From: an uncultured Ileibacterium sp.
GTDB taxonomy: Bacteria > Bacillota > Clostridia > Peptostreptococcales > Anaerovoracaceae
DNA: 64,000 nucleotides
Assembly: GCA_902488835.1 (NCBI GenBank)
Contig: CABTXQ010000002.1
Location: 9,436-73,435, forward strand
Reading direction: 5' to 3'
In this document: positions 53,508-63,645 of the stretch, piece by piece
Position numbering within the stretch: position 1 is the first letter of the stretch
Layout of the letters: each line of letters starts with the position of its first letter
The notes under the pieces: generated by a model
Seen by the model: the letters and a program-made list of their open reading frames with translations, nothing else
What the model was told of the DNA's origin: nothing
Databases searched by the model: none
Made by a program: the position numbers and the translations under genes

Positions 53508-55452
53508 TACAATATGTGAATCATTTATGGCGAAAGAATCGGATGAGAAAGAAAAAAATCAATTGAAGTTTCTTGGACATAATGGTGAAGTTGTTGAGAT
53601 GAGTTATGAGGAGCTAAGACATAAGGCTGTTTCTATAGCTAAGGAGATTTCAAGCTTTATAGATCCACATGACAGGGTTATCCTATCAGTAACAGAGCCA
53701 TCATTATATATACCTTTCTTCTGGGCAATACTTATTTCGGGTGGAACTGTAGTTCCGTTTTTTTGTTCAGTTGAAAGCCTATCGATGAAAAACGATGCAG
53801 ATGCAAATAAACTAAAGATAATAACGAGGATAAGCAAGGCAAATAGCATAATTGTAACGGAAGATAAGATAGACACAATTGAAGAGATAATTCCAAATAT
53901 AGAAATAAAAAGCACTGATGAGATTTTATCATCTGTAAACAGGGACGATGCTGATTATGAAAAAGAGCTGAGATATATTCCAAAAGTCAGTGATCTTGCC
54001 ATGATACTATTCACGTCAGGCAGCACAGGTGATCCCAAGGGAGTTCCTTTTACGCATGACAAACTGCTTAAGGGAATACTGATAGACCAGAGTGCTTTAG
54101 AATATACAGATAAAACGAGATTTTTCAACTGGTTTCCAATGGAACATGTTGCACCTCTCAATTTATTTCATATCTTGCCACTTCTTCTTCGTGCTGAACA
54201 GGTTCATATAAAATCGGAGGAGGTCCTACAAGATCCGAAAGCTTGGCTTAAATTCCTTGATAAATTTAAATCCTCTGTTACATGGGCACCCGATTCTATA
54301 TTCTCTGTACTTATAAGGCAGAGAGAAGAGATAGATAATATGGACATTGATCTTTCATCGCTAAGGGAAATAATAAATGCCGGTGAAATGATAAATTACA
54401 GAAATTGCAAGGAGTTCCTAGAAATTATTAAAAACAAGGGCTGTAAAGAGGTTCTTATGCTGCCTTTTTGGGGAATGACTGAAGCGGTAGCGGGTATTAC
54501 AATAACCAGGGCAATGGGAAAGATAAGCAAGGGGAATATAATATCTGTCGGTAAAGCAATAGATGGATTCCAGCTTCGTATAGTGGATGATCAAGGGGAG
54601 GTCATAAACGAAGAGGGTGTGGAAGGAGAAGTTCAGGTAAAGGGAGAACCTATATTCGATGACTATATCAACGATGATATCAACGGGGAATTTCAGGACG
54701 GATGGTTTATAACAGGAGATATAGGGTCATGGATTTCAGGAGAGCTTGTGTTAACAGGTCGTAGCTTTGACCGCCTTATTGTAAACGGTGTAAACTATTC
54801 AGTTCCAGCAATTAATCAGAAGATTGAAGAATACTGCAATGAACGAGGTTACAGCAATACTATATGTGCAATAGCTTCAATTAACGAGGACTCAAGGCGA
54901 GACGAACTTATAATTTTCATAGAAGTAGAAAATGAAAATAAAGAGATAAAAAAAGAGCTTTCCATATTAATAAGAGAAGGATTTAAATCCTTTTCAAATA
55001 CTATGTGTAAAGAAATAGTATTTGTTCCAAATGGAGAAATTCCAAGAACATCAATAGGGAAGATAAAGAAGAAGGATTTACATAGAAGGTTTAGGGAAGG
55101 ATTCTACGAAGAAAGTTCAAAAGATATAGAATCAAAAGCAGATAAACATAGAGAGCCTGGAGAGATTTCAGAGGAGGAAAGACTGCTTGGACTGATCTTT
55201 TCAGAAGTGTTAAATATAAAAGAGGAAGGGCTTAACCATAGTGCAAATTTTTTTGAAATTGGGGGGACCTCCGTTCTGGTTCCGATGCTCTTGAAACACG
55301 TTTCAAATATGTTCAAGGTCAAGATAAGTCCTATGGAATTTGTAGAAAACGCCGATGTAAAAAGCCTCATGAGCTTTATAAATTATAAGAAGGCTGATAT
55401 GGCAGACATAGCAGACATAGAGGAAGACCTGTGCGAAGTAGTAGTTATCTAG
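53491..55452 (+). CDS. acyl-ligase-carrier didomain (loading protein)
   Basis: A 653-residue protein: an ANL adenylation domain (about 1-535) plus a C-terminal carrier with phosphopantetheine Ser594 (IGGTSVL). Motifs are FTSGSTGDPKGVPFTHD (phosphate loop 175-184), FNWFPMEHVAPLNLFHILPL, WAPDSIFSVL, NAGEMIN and WGMTEAVAG. The W-P-x-x-H-V...WAPD...NAGE series resembles the acyl-ligase (AL) loading domains that open some trans-AT assembly lines, such as the bacillaene one, and fatty-acyl-AMP ligases. It probably activates a fatty or hydroxy acid starter and loads it on its own carrier. It overlaps the thioesterase gene by 17 nt. Confidence 0.85.
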   Translation: MEFQYNTICESFMAKESDEKEKNQLKFLGHNGEVVEMSYEELRHKAVSIAKEISSFIDPHDRVILSVTEPSLYIPFFWAILISGGTVVPFFCSVESLSMKNDADANKLKIITRISKANSIIVTEDKIDTIEEIIPNIEIKSTDEILSSVNRDDADYEKELRYIPKVSDLAMILFTSGSTGDPKGVPFTHDKLLKGILIDQSALEYTDKTRFFNWFPMEHVAPLNLFHILPLLLRAEQVHIKSEEVLQDPKAWLKFLDKFKSSVTWAPDSIFSVLIRQREEIDNMDIDLSSLREIINAGEMINYRNCKEFLEIIKNKGCKEVLMLPFWGMTEAVAGITITRAMGKISKGNIISVGKAIDGFQLRIVDDQGEVINEEGVEGEVQVKGEPIFDDYINDDINGEFQDGWFITGDIGSWISGELVLTGRSFDRLIVNGVNYSVPAINQKIEEYCNERGYSNTICAIASINEDSRRDELIIFIEVENENKEIKKELSILIREGFKSFSNTMCKEIVFVPNGEIPRTSIGKIKKKDLHRRFREGFYEESSKDIESKADKHREPGEISEEERLLGLIFSEVLNIKEEGLNHSANFFEIGGTSVLVPMLLKHVSNMFKVKISPMEFVENADVKSLMSFINYKKADMADIADIEEDLCEVVVI

Positions 55453-56141
55453 ATACATTGGATGTATACGTGTTTAAAGATTTCAATGGCATATCGATAG
55501 AAGTTCTAATGGATAGGTTCTCAAAACTTCCAAGCTCCTGGAGTGGAAACGTCAAAAGGCTCAGGTATGAAAAGGATCAGAAGACAGCTATAATCGCAAG
55601 GCTTCTACTGGCTTATGCATTAATAAACAGTGATTACAAAATAAGCATAGATTCATTACCTGATTATTCATTTGGAGAGTTTCGAAAGCCTAAGTTTGAT
55701 AAGGAATCATTATCATTCAATTATTCTCATTGCAAGGCGGCAAGCATCTGTGCCATAAGTAAAAAAAATGTTGGAGCTGATATTGAAGGACTTGATATAG
55801 ATATCGAAACACTTAGCTTGGCTGTAAAATCTGTAGCAACATCGGAAGAATGGGAAGCATTAAACGATGAAAACGGTTCTAAGGTGGACTTTCTCAGATT
55901 ATGGACAGCAAAAGAGGCATATGGAAAGTGGCTAGGAGTCGGTCTCAGATACGATTACAAAAACAAGTCTTTCAGAGATGTATTAAAAAAAGATTGCAAT
56001 AAAAATCTAAGAATAATTAAGTTAAAGGACGAAAAAAAGCTATACTCAGTATACAATAAGGGAATTGTCTTCAGCATATACGGAGAGGGAAGCCTCAACA
56101 TAGAGGAATTAAGCTGGGATGAGCTCATTAAAAAAATATAA
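55431..56141 (+). CDS. Sfp-type phosphopantetheinyl transferase
   Basis: A 236-residue enzyme that moves the phosphopantetheine arm from CoA to carrier-domain serines, here Ser913 and Ser594 of the cluster. Motifs are NYSH (97-100), VGADIEGLD with Asp117/Glu119 for magnesium, and RLWTAKEAYGKWLGVGL (Glu162, Lys166). The GTG start at 55431 lies inside the end of the didomain gene (22-nt overlap) with GAGGA upstream. It is the last gene of the operon. Confidence 0.9.
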   Translation: MRSSSYLDTLDVYVFKDFNGISIEVLMDRFSKLPSSWSGNVKRLRYEKDQKTAIIARLLLAYALINSDYKISIDSLPDYSFGEFRKPKFDKESLSFNYSHCKAASICAISKKNVGADIEGLDIDIETLSLAVKSVATSEEWEALNDENGSKVDFLRLWTAKEAYGKWLGVGLRYDYKNKSFRDVLKKDCNKNLRIIKLKDEKKLYSVYNKGIVFSIYGEGSLNIEELSWDELIKKI

Positions 56142-56146
56142 AAAGC

Positions 56147-56175
56147 TTGATATTAACAACTTAATTATATATAAT
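56147..56175 (+). promoter_or_regulatory. rpsB promoter
   Basis: TTGATA (56147-56152) and TATAAT (56170-56175) are spaced by 17 bp, directly after the biosynthetic cluster. The resulting leader is about 125 nt. Confidence 0.8.
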
Positions 56176-56181
56176 ACTTAA

Positions 56182-56306
56182 GCTTGTATTTAAGTAGGTA
56201 AATACAGTGAATTTAGCACACTAGAGCTTATGCTACGGTGCCTGATTGATAATGAGGGTTTAAAGCATTTACGCTTTGGTGGAAGAGAGAAACCGGAGGT
56301 TATATT
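56182..56306 (+). promoter_or_regulatory. structured leader of rpsB
   Basis: The leader folds locally as GGTTT (56257-56261) with AAACC (56290-56294), enclosing AAAGC/GCTTT (56262-56277), directly against the GGAGG ribosome binding site. Autoregulation of ribosomal protein S2 by its leader is known in other bacteria. Here it is only a suggestion from the fold. Confidence 0.4.
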
Positions 56307-57053
56307 ATGTCAGTAGTTTCAATGAAACAATTATTAGAAGCAGGTGTTCATTTTGGTCATCAGACAAGAAGATGGAACCCTAAGATGGCACCATATATCT
56401 TTACAGAGAGAAATGGAATTTACATCATAGATCTTCAGAAGACAATAAGAATGATCAATGATGCGTACAATTTCGTTAAAGAAGTTGCAGCAGAAGGGCG
56501 TCCAATTCTTTTTGTAGGAACGAAGAAGCAGGCTCAGAATGCAATCGTAGACGAAGCAAAGCGTTGCGGAGAATATTATGTAAATGAGAGATGGCTAGGC
56601 GGAATGCTTACTAATTATAAGACGATTAGTGCTAGAATTGACCGCCTGAACCAGATAAATGAGATGGAGAGCGACGGCACATTCCAGAAGCTTGTAAAGA
56701 AAGAAGTAATAAAACTCAAAGCTGAGAGAGATAAGCTCGAAAAGTCTCTAGGCGGAATCAAAGATATGAAAGGTATGCCTGGAGCAGTTTTTGTTGTTGA
56801 TCCTAAGAAAGAAAAGATTGCTGTAAGGGAAGCAAGGATTCTCGGAATTCCTGTAGTTGGTATGGTTGATACAAACTGCGATCCTGATGATGTAGACTAT
56901 ATCATCCCTGCAAATGACGATGCAATTAGAGCTGTAAAGTTAATCACATCACTTATTTCCGATGCTGTTATTGAAGCTAAGGAAGGTGAGGCTGAAGATG
57001 TTCCTGCAGCCGATGCATCTGAAGAGGAAATAGAAGAAACAGAAGAAGCATAA
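56307..57053 (+). CDS. rpsB: 30S ribosomal protein S2
   Basis: A core protein of the small ribosomal subunit. Signatures are [20 protein letters not shown] at the N-terminus, [10 protein letters not shown] and [13 protein letters not shown]. The C-terminal tail is acidic ([10 protein letters not shown]). GGAGG precedes the ATG. It pairs with tsf in the conserved rpsB-tsf operon. Length (248) is standard. Confidence 0.98.
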   Translation: MSVVSMKQLLEAGVHFGHQTRRWNPKMAPYIFTERNGIYIIDLQKTIRMINDAYNFVKEVAAEGRPILFVGTKKQAQNAIVDEAKRCGEYYVNERWLGGMLTNYKTISARIDRLNQINEMESDGTFQKLVKKEVIKLKAERDKLEKSLGGIKDMKGMPGAVFVVDPKKEKIAVREARILGIPVVGMVDTNCDPDDVDYIIPANDDAIRAVKLITSLISDAVIEAKEGEAEDVPAADASEEEIEETEEA

Positions 57054-57083
57054 ATATATCATAGATAAAGGGAGGAAACAGTT

Positions 57084-57995
57084 ATGGCAGTAACAGCAGC
57101 ACTGGTTAAAGAATTGCGTGAACGTACAGGTGCAGGAATGATGGACTGCAAAAAAGCACTTGTAGAGACTGATGGAAATATAGATAAGGCAATAGAAGTA
57201 CTTCGTGAAAAAGGATTGTCTAAGGCTGCAAAGAAGTCAGGTAGAATCGCTGCAGAGGGACTTGTAAGGATTGCTTATAATGAAGATAATTCTGAGTCAG
57301 CAATAGTAGAGATCAACTCTGAGACAGACTTTGTTGCTAAAAACGAAGAATTTATCCAATTTGTTGAAGATATGGCAAATACAGCACTTCTTCACGGAGA
57401 TAAAGATATGGATGCGTTCATGTCTGTAGACTTCAGAGGGAAGCCCGTATCAGAGGTGCTCACTGATAAGATAGCTAAGATCGGTGAGAACATGAACATA
57501 AGAAGATACAAGAAGATGGCAACTGACGGAGTTGTTTATACGGGATATATTCATGGTGGCGGAAGAATTGGAGTTATTATCGGGATTAAGACCGATGCTA
57601 CTGCTGATGAAATTAAAGTAGTCGGTAAAGATGTAGCTATGCAGGTTGCATCAATGGATCCTAAATTCATAAGTGAAGCCGATGTTGATCCTGAATACCT
57701 TGAGAATGAGAAGAGAATACTGAAGCAGGAAGTCCTCAATGAGGGCAAGAAGCCTGAAATCGTTGATAAGATTGTAGCAGGAAAGATCAAAAAAGAACTC
57801 AAGGAAGTATGTCTTCTTGACCAGCCATTTGTAAAGGATAGCGATGTAAGCGTAGGTCAATATGTTGAGGCAGAAGCAAATAAACTTGGAAAGAAGATGG
57901 AAGTTGTTGAGATGTTAAGATATGAGGTAGGCGAAGGAATCGAGAAGAAGAATGAGGATTTTGCCGCTGAGGTAGCTGCTCAGATCAACGAATAA
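57084..57995 (+). CDS. tsf: elongation factor Ts
   Basis: The nucleotide-exchange factor of EF-Tu. The N-terminal UBA-like start LVKELRERTGAGMMDCKKAL and the interaction segment ETDFVAKNEEF are diagnostic. Its 303 residues include the two-repeat core. It follows rpsB by 30 nt with GGGAGG before the ATG and ends before a terminator-like hairpin. Confidence 0.98.
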   Translation: MAVTAALVKELRERTGAGMMDCKKALVETDGNIDKAIEVLREKGLSKAAKKSGRIAAEGLVRIAYNEDNSESAIVEINSETDFVAKNEEFIQFVEDMANTALLHGDKDMDAFMSVDFRGKPVSEVLTDKIAKIGENMNIRRYKKMATDGVVYTGYIHGGGRIGVIIGIKTDATADEIKVVGKDVAMQVASMDPKFISEADVDPEYLENEKRILKQEVLNEGKKPEIVDKIVAGKIKKELKEVCLLDQPFVKDSDVSVGQYVEAEANKLGKKMEVVEMLRYEVGEGIEKKNEDFAAEVAAQINE

Positions 57996-58020
57996 TTTCA
58001 AATTAATAAATATGACATAG

Positions 58021-58066
58021 AGAGCTGACGCCATTCCTTATTAACGGATTCGTCGGCTCTTGCTTT
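58021..58066 (+). terminator. terminator-like hairpin after tsf
   Basis: AGAGCTGACG (58021-58030) pairs with CGTCGGCTCT (58051-58060) over 10 bp with one T-G pair and a 20-nt loop. The T-run is broken (TGCTTT), so termination may be partial. Confidence 0.65.
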
Positions 58067-58091
58067 AAGACAATTTATATAGGCAAATATT

Positions 58092-59318
58092 ATGGATAGA
58101 CAAGCATGGGTTGAGATAAATTTAAAAGATCTCAGAAATAATTACAAAGCAATAGAAAGAAAAATTAAAGAGAATACAAGCATAGTAAGCAAAAATACCG
58201 GTAAGAATCTGCCAATACCTAAGATTGCTGGAATTGTAAAGGCTGATGCATACGGATCCGGAGCTATAATGTGTGCAAAAACTTTAGTTCAGTGCGGTTG
58301 TGATATGTTTGCCGTTGCTACTGTTAAGGAGGGTATTGACCTTAGATCGGCAGGAATTGAATGCAGTATATTCCTCCTCGGCATTGCACCATATACAGAC
58401 ATAGAAGAGATAATCGAATACAATTTGACTCCGGTAATAAGCTCAGTTGAATGTGCAGATAATATTAATAATGTCGCATCGATATTTAATAAAAAAATCA
58501 AATGCACAATAGCAATAGATACCGGAATGGGGCGTATAGGATGGCAGGTTTTGAGTGTTGATGGATCTGAAGAAAGCAAGCTTATAGAAAATGCTTTAAC
58601 AGATATCAAAAAGATCTCAGAATTTTCCAATATAGAAATAATAGGAGCTTTTTCTCACTTTGCCGTTGCTGATGAATTTGAGAGCTCAGATAGGGCTTGT
58701 GAATCCATAGATTATACAAAGAAACAGTGCGAAATATTTTCTTATGTATGTGATAGAATAAAATCTAGCGGAGTTTCGTTAAAGGGGATAAGCATTGCAA
58801 ATTCCTCTGCCATAATCGACTATCCTGAATCGATGTTTGATGTCGTAAGACCAGGCATAATCCTATACGGAGATTATCCTTTTAAGGGAATCGATGAATC
58901 AGAATTACCAATTAAATCAATAATGTCAGTTAAAGCTGAGATAGTATATCTCAAGAGAATAAAAAAAGGAACGAGCATAGGATACGGTAGACATTTTATT
59001 GCAAGTAGAGATTCAGTTATCGCAACACTGCCTATTGGATATGCAGATGGTTATTCCAGGATTATATCGGGGAAGGCATATGTACTAATAAGAGGTAAAA
59101 GAGTGCCGGTTATTGGAAGCATATGTATGGATCAGTGTATGATAGATGTTACTGACATAGAGGATGTACAAATCGGTGATCAGGCTATAATACTTGGTGA
59201 AGATGAATTCGGCAACAGAATTACTTCCTTCGACCTGGCAGAGCTTGAAGGCACCATAAATTATGAAGTCCTATGCAGCTTCGGTATGAGACTTCCTCAC
59301 ATATATATTGAAAACTAA
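58092..59318 (+). CDS. alr: alanine racemase
   Basis: A PLP enzyme that supplies D-alanine for peptidoglycan. The PLP lysine is Lys50 in AGIVKADAYGSGA, and the tyrosine of the other face is in the C-terminal beta-domain near GSICMDQCMIDVTD. RPGIILYGDYP and ATLPIGYADGYSR are further family blocks. The 408-residue length includes an N-terminal insert (ENTSIVSKNTGKNL) between the first helix and the Lys motif. Confidence 0.96.
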   Translation: MDRQAWVEINLKDLRNNYKAIERKIKENTSIVSKNTGKNLPIPKIAGIVKADAYGSGAIMCAKTLVQCGCDMFAVATVKEGIDLRSAGIECSIFLLGIAPYTDIEEIIEYNLTPVISSVECADNINNVASIFNKKIKCTIAIDTGMGRIGWQVLSVDGSEESKLIENALTDIKKISEFSNIEIIGAFSHFAVADEFESSDRACESIDYTKKQCEIFSYVCDRIKSSGVSLKGISIANSSAIIDYPESMFDVVRPGIILYGDYPFKGIDESELPIKSIMSVKAEIVYLKRIKKGTSIGYGRHFIASRDSVIATLPIGYADGYSRIISGKAYVLIRGKRVPVIGSICMDQCMIDVTDIEDVQIGDQAIILGEDEFGNRITSFDLAELEGTINYEVLCSFGMRLPHIYIEN

Positions 59319-59350
59319 CATATATTTACCTTTATTTGACTACTTCATTA

Positions 59351-59359
59351 TGTTATACT
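59351..59359 (+). promoter_or_regulatory. extended -10 promoter for guaB
   Basis: TGTTATACT is an extended -10 element about 70 bp before guaB. A TTGACT lies only 12 bp upstream of the hexamer, too close to serve as a normal -35. Confidence 0.4.
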
Positions 59360-59427
59360 TCAACTATTATAATTTGATATGAAAATTTACATATTTTATA
59401 GATAATGGCATATGAAAGGGGCAATCG

Positions 59428-60942
59428 ATGGCAAAAATTCTTCAAGAACCTTCCAGAACTTTCGCTGAGTACCTGCTGATTCCCGGATATACCGATGTGA
59501 ACACGGTACCAGAGAACGTATCTCTAAGAACACCAATTACCAAATTTAAGAAGGGCGAAGAGCCTGAAATCACTATGAATATTCCTCTAGTTTCCGCAGT
59601 AATGCAGGCAGTGTCGGATGACAATATGGCTGTTGCACTTGCAAAGGAAGGGGGAATTTCTTTTATATATGGTTCACAGCCAATTGAAAGCCAGGCGGCA
59701 ATGGTAAAACGTGTTAAGGATTACAAGGCAGGCTTTGTAAAAAGCGATTCAAATCTAAGACCTGATCAAACGCTTAAGGATATACTTGACAAAAAAGCTG
59801 AGACTGGGCATTCTACAGTTGCCGTAACAGAGGACGGAACTCCTGAAGGAAAACTCGTGGGAATTGTAACGAGCAAGGACTACAGGGTGAGCCGCATGGA
59901 CCTTGATACGCCTATATCGGAATTCATGACACCGTTTGATAAGCTTGTATATGGAAAAAGCGGCATAAGCCTTTCAGAGGCGAATGATTTGATATGGGAT
60001 AATAAGGTCAACCAGCTACCAGTCATAGATAAGAATAGAAGACTTACAGCCTTTGTATTCAGAAAAGACTATAATAGTCATAAGGAATTTCCTAATGAAC
60101 TGTTAGATGACAATAAAAGCTATATTGTTGGAGCAGGAATAAATTCGAGAGATTTCAAGGAAAGAGTTCCAGCCCTTATAGAAGCAGGAGCAGATGTCTT
60201 GACAATAGACTCATCCGAGGGATATTCCGAATGGCAGGCAATAACTCTAAAATGGATAAGGGATAATTACGGCGACAAGGTAAAGGTTGGAGCCGGTAAT
60301 GTTGTAGATAAAGAAGGATTTGACTTTCTCGTTAAAGCAGGGGCTGATTTCGTCAAAGTTGGTATTGGAGGCGGATCAATATGCATAACAAGGGAGCAGA
60401 AAGGAATTGGAAGAGGTCAGGCTTCATCTGTAATAGATGTTGCAAAGGCAAGAAACGAATACTATGAAAAAACCGGCATATACGTTCCTATTTGTTCTGA
60501 CGGTGGAATTGTGTATGACTACCACATGACATTAGCCCTTGCGATGGGAGCTGATTTCATAATGCTTGGAAGATATTTTGCCAGATTTGACGAATCTCCT
60601 TCTGCGAGAGTCATGATTAACGGAAGTTATATGAAAGAGTACTGGGGTGAAGGTTCTGCAAGAGCAAGGAATTGGCAAAGATATGATCTAGGCGGCGAAG
60701 GCGGCAAGATGAAATTTGAAGAAGGAGTAGACTCATATGTTCCATATGCAGGAACACTTCACGATAATCTTACAATGTCCCTTAATAAGATAAAATCTAC
60801 TATGTGTAACTGCGGAGTAATTACAATCAAGCAGCTTCAAGATGAGGGCAAGCTGACGCTCGTATCAGCTACAAGTATCGTTGAAGGTGGAGCTCATGAC
60901 GTAGTTCTCAAAGACAGCAGCCAACCGCAGGTAAGGAGATAG
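59428..60942 (+). CDS. guaB: inosine-5'-monophosphate dehydrogenase
   Basis: Oxidises IMP to XMP with NAD, the first step to GMP. The catalytic cysteine is in [20 protein letters not shown], and the mobile-flap [16 protein letters not shown] follows. Two CBS-type segments lie at about 105-215 ([20 protein letters not shown], and [15 protein letters not shown]). GAAAGGGG precedes the ATG. guaA follows 16 nt later, so the two steps from IMP to GMP form one operon. Confidence 0.96.
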   Translation: MAKILQEPSRTFAEYLLIPGYTDVNTVPENVSLRTPITKFKKGEEPEITMNIPLVSAVMQAVSDDNMAVALAKEGGISFIYGSQPIESQAAMVKRVKDYKAGFVKSDSNLRPDQTLKDILDKKAETGHSTVAVTEDGTPEGKLVGIVTSKDYRVSRMDLDTPISEFMTPFDKLVYGKSGISLSEANDLIWDNKVNQLPVIDKNRRLTAFVFRKDYNSHKEFPNELLDDNKSYIVGAGINSRDFKERVPALIEAGADVLTIDSSEGYSEWQAITLKWIRDNYGDKVKVGAGNVVDKEGFDFLVKAGADFVKVGIGGGSICITREQKGIGRGQASSVIDVAKARNEYYEKTGIYVPICSDGGIVYDYHMTLALAMGADFIMLGRYFARFDESPSARVMINGSYMKEYWGEGSARARNWQRYDLGGEGGKMKFEEGVDSYVPYAGTLHDNLTMSLNKIKSTMCNCGVITIKQLQDEGKLTLVSATSIVEGGAHDVVLKDSSQPQVRR

Positions 60943-60957
60943 CTTAAGAGGTAAAAG

Positions 60958-62514
60958 ATGAACAAGGAAAAACAATCTGAAAAAATTCTCATAATAGACT
61001 TTGGCGGTCAGTACAATCAGCTCATTGCTAGAAGAGTAAGGGAACTTAATGTGTATTCTGAGGTAATGGGATTTGAAAACATCACGCTAGATAAGGTGAT
61101 GGAGTTTAATCCGTCCGGGATAATTTTCACAGGTGGACCTCAGAGTGCATACGGTGAAGGAGCTCCAAGCATTGACGAGAAGATTCTTAGATCAAATATT
61201 CCAGTATTAGGTATCTGCTACGGGGCACAGCTAATGGCACATATTCTAGGTGGAAAAATTGGAACAGCGCCATCAAGCGAATACGGCCATACTGACACTC
61301 ATATCAAGTCTAAGGACGGCATACTTAAAGGGGTTGATGACGAGACAGTTACCTGGATGAGCCATACAGATTACATAAGTTCAGTGCCTTCGGGATTTGT
61401 AATCACGGCATATACTGACAATTGCCCTGTTGCCGTTATGGAAAATAGGGATATGAATCTCTATGCAGTTCAATTTCATCCTGAGGTAAATCACACTATA
61501 CATGGTAGACAGATCCTAGAGAATTTTGTCAAAAATATATGCGGCTGTAAGGGTAGCTGGAAAATGAGCTCTTACGCAGAAGATCAGATAAGCGAATTAA
61601 AGGAAAAAATCGGCGACGGTAAGGTCCTCTGTGCACTTTCAGGCGGAGTTGATTCAAGCGTTGCTGCAACTCTTTTATCAAAGGCAATTGGAAAGCAGCT
61701 TACCTGCGTTTTCGTAGATCATGGACTACTTAGAAAAAATGAGGCGGATGAGGTAGCTAAGGTATTCGGACCAAATGGGAACTACGAACTTAACTTCATA
61801 ATGGTTGATGCGAAGGATAGATATTACGAAAAACTTGCCGGAATAACAGAACCTGAAGAAAAGAGAAAAATCATAGGTGAAGAATTTATCAGGATTTTTG
61901 AAGAAGAGGCGAAGAAGATAGGAGCTGTTGACTACCTTGTACAGGGAACTATTTATCCTGATGTAATTGAGAGCGGTCTAGGTAAATCTGCCGTGATAAA
62001 GTCTCACCACAATGTAGGCGGTCTCCCTGAAAACATCGAATTCAAGGAGATAGTTGAACCGCTTAGAATGCTCTTCAAGGATGAGGTAAGAGATCTCGGC
62101 AGAGAACTCGGACTTCCGGATTATATAGTGAATAGACAACCTTTCCCAGGACCTGGCCTTGCCATAAGGATAATAGGAGAGGTCAATGCAGAAAAAGTGA
62201 AAATTGTTCAGGATGCCGACGCAATTTATAGAGAAGAGATAAAAAAAGCAGGACTCGATAAAGAAATAAGCCAGTATTTTGCAGCACTAACGAATCTCAG
62301 ATCTGTAGGAGTTATGGGAGATTTCAGGACATATGATTATGCCATAGCACTTAGGGCAGTAAAAACATCTGATTTCATGACAGCGGAAGCTTACGACATA
62401 CCTTGGGAAATCCTTCAACGGATAATGAATAGAATAGTAAATGAAGTGGATCATGTGAATAGGGTTGTGTATGACATAACGTCAAAGCCACCAGGTACGA
62501 TAGAGTTTGAATAG
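60958..62514 (+). CDS. guaA: GMP synthase (glutamine-hydrolysing)
   Basis: Converts XMP to GMP using ATP and glutamine. The class I amidotransferase domain has nucleophile [12 protein letters not shown] and [10 protein letters not shown]. The ATP-pyrophosphatase domain has P-loop [16 protein letters not shown]. The C-terminal dimerisation segment ends [10 protein letters not shown], as usual. Length (518) is standard. It ends before a clear terminator. Confidence 0.98.
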   Translation: MNKEKQSEKILIIDFGGQYNQLIARRVRELNVYSEVMGFENITLDKVMEFNPSGIIFTGGPQSAYGEGAPSIDEKILRSNIPVLGICYGAQLMAHILGGKIGTAPSSEYGHTDTHIKSKDGILKGVDDETVTWMSHTDYISSVPSGFVITAYTDNCPVAVMENRDMNLYAVQFHPEVNHTIHGRQILENFVKNICGCKGSWKMSSYAEDQISELKEKIGDGKVLCALSGGVDSSVAATLLSKAIGKQLTCVFVDHGLLRKNEADEVAKVFGPNGNYELNFIMVDAKDRYYEKLAGITEPEEKRKIIGEEFIRIFEEEAKKIGAVDYLVQGTIYPDVIESGLGKSAVIKSHHNVGGLPENIEFKEIVEPLRMLFKDEVRDLGRELGLPDYIVNRQPFPGPGLAIRIIGEVNAEKVKIVQDADAIYREEIKKAGLDKEISQYFAALTNLRSVGVMGDFRTYDYAIALRAVKTSDFMTAEAYDIPWEILQRIMNRIVNEVDHVNRVVYDITSKPPGTIEFE

Positions 62515-62654
62515 AAGATATTTTGTTGAAAATGGCTTATTTTCAAGGTTTATAGCCCGTTAAAATAAGTAACTGGGACAAAATTGGGTAAAGATTTTAA
62601 AAAGAATAAATCGAGTAATAGCTCCTAGTGGCTTTACAAATTAAGAAAAAAATC

Positions 62655-62684
62655 AGACCGTAGCATGAGTGCTTCGGTCTTTTT
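62655..62684 (+). terminator. intrinsic terminator after guaA
   Basis: AGACCG (62655-62660) pairs with CGGTCT (62675-62680), with an inner AGCA/TGCT extension, then five T. The 140 bp between guaA and this hairpin hold no supported gene. Confidence 0.9.
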
Positions 62685-62758
62685 GCGTCTATTTCTTAAA
62701 AATTATAAAATCATATTTGATATCAAAATATAGCGATTGAAATAATAAATTAAAGTAT

Positions 62759-63565
62759 TTAATATAGATCAAGAACTCGTTCAATTTTTTTCTTTTTCTC
62801 GATAAGCATTCTTGAAATAAACTGCTCATAACTTTCATCGGGATAAAGTGGATTAGGTTCAACAACTTTCTCTCCTAATGTTAAATTAGTGATAGAGCTA
62901 AAAGCTGAAGCAATCTTATTTAGAGGTGAGTTTTTGTAATATACATGATTTTTTTCAATCATTTCATAGAGAATTTTTAATTGCTTGAGGTGTTCTTCCA
63001 GTATAAGCGGTTCTCCTTTAGAAGGATATAAGTATTGCATTCGCCTGTCAAGTATTGCATTTAGTTCTTCTTCATTCGCTATTTCACAAGATGTTCCACG
63101 GCGAATATAAATCATATTTTGTTTAAGATTCCCACGTTCCCTTTTTGATAAAAAAGGAATATATTTAGGTACATCTTCTACAAACAACATTTGAAATTTT
63201 TTGTTTTCTAATGCCTTATATTCGGATGTTGTATATGAAAAATCGTAGATTTCATATTTTAAATTTGATGATATAAAATTTTTTATTTCATTAGAAATAA
63301 CGGCTTTATCCTTTATTTCAGGTAGTCCATCTATACATATACTGCTATCTTCATTTTCCGCTACTCCAAATACAATTATACCACCCTTAGAATTTGCTAA
63401 TGCTAATATTTCTTTTGCTAGAGCGGCATTTTCAATCCATTGTTTTTTAAAGTCAATAGAATTATGTTCACCTGTTTGTGCGTGTAGAAAATCTCTAAAT
63501 TTATCTAATGTTGGTTCTTGCAATAAATTATATACTATATCTTTTAATTGGCTCGGGAATTCCAT
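62759..63565 (-). CDS. AlbA_2 (Schlafen-like ATP-binding) domain protein
   Basis: A 268-residue cytoplasmic protein. The pattern IDFKKQWIENAALAKEILAL, directly followed by ANSKGGIIVFGVAEN, is the core of the AlbA_2/divergent AAA_4 family, and IYIRRGTSCEIANEEEL is its usual later block. Such domains occur in regulators and defence-associated proteins, without one settled activity. GGAGGA precedes the ATG. The C-terminal 90 residues are charged and unassigned. An XRE-type gene lies upstream on the same strand. Confidence 0.75.
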   Translation of the reverse strand: MEFPSQLKDIVYNLLQEPTLDKFRDFLHAQTGEHNSIDFKKQWIENAALAKEILALANSKGGIIVFGVAENEDSSICIDGLPEIKDKAVISNEIKNFISSNLKYEIYDFSYTTSEYKALENKKFQMLFVEDVPKYIPFLSKRERGNLKQNMIYIRRGTSCEIANEEELNAILDRRMQYLYPSKGEPLILEEHLKQLKILYEMIEKNHVYYKNSPLNKIASAFSSITNLTLGEKVVEPNPLYPDESYEQFISRMLIEKKKKIERVLDLY

Positions 63566-63645
63566 GATAATCCTCCTTTACTGCGAAATTATATATGTTG
63601 GGTAATAGCCTAACAATGATGTCAGGTGAAGAATAAGATTGTTGC

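Noticed and set aside
58021..58091. Regulatory RNA before alanine racemase
   Set aside because: The only structure is a 10-bp hairpin right after tsf, better explained as that operon's terminator.
59336..59359. TTGACT as a -35 box for guaB
   Set aside because: It is only 12 bp from TATACT, too short a spacer; the extended -10 alone is kept with low confidence.
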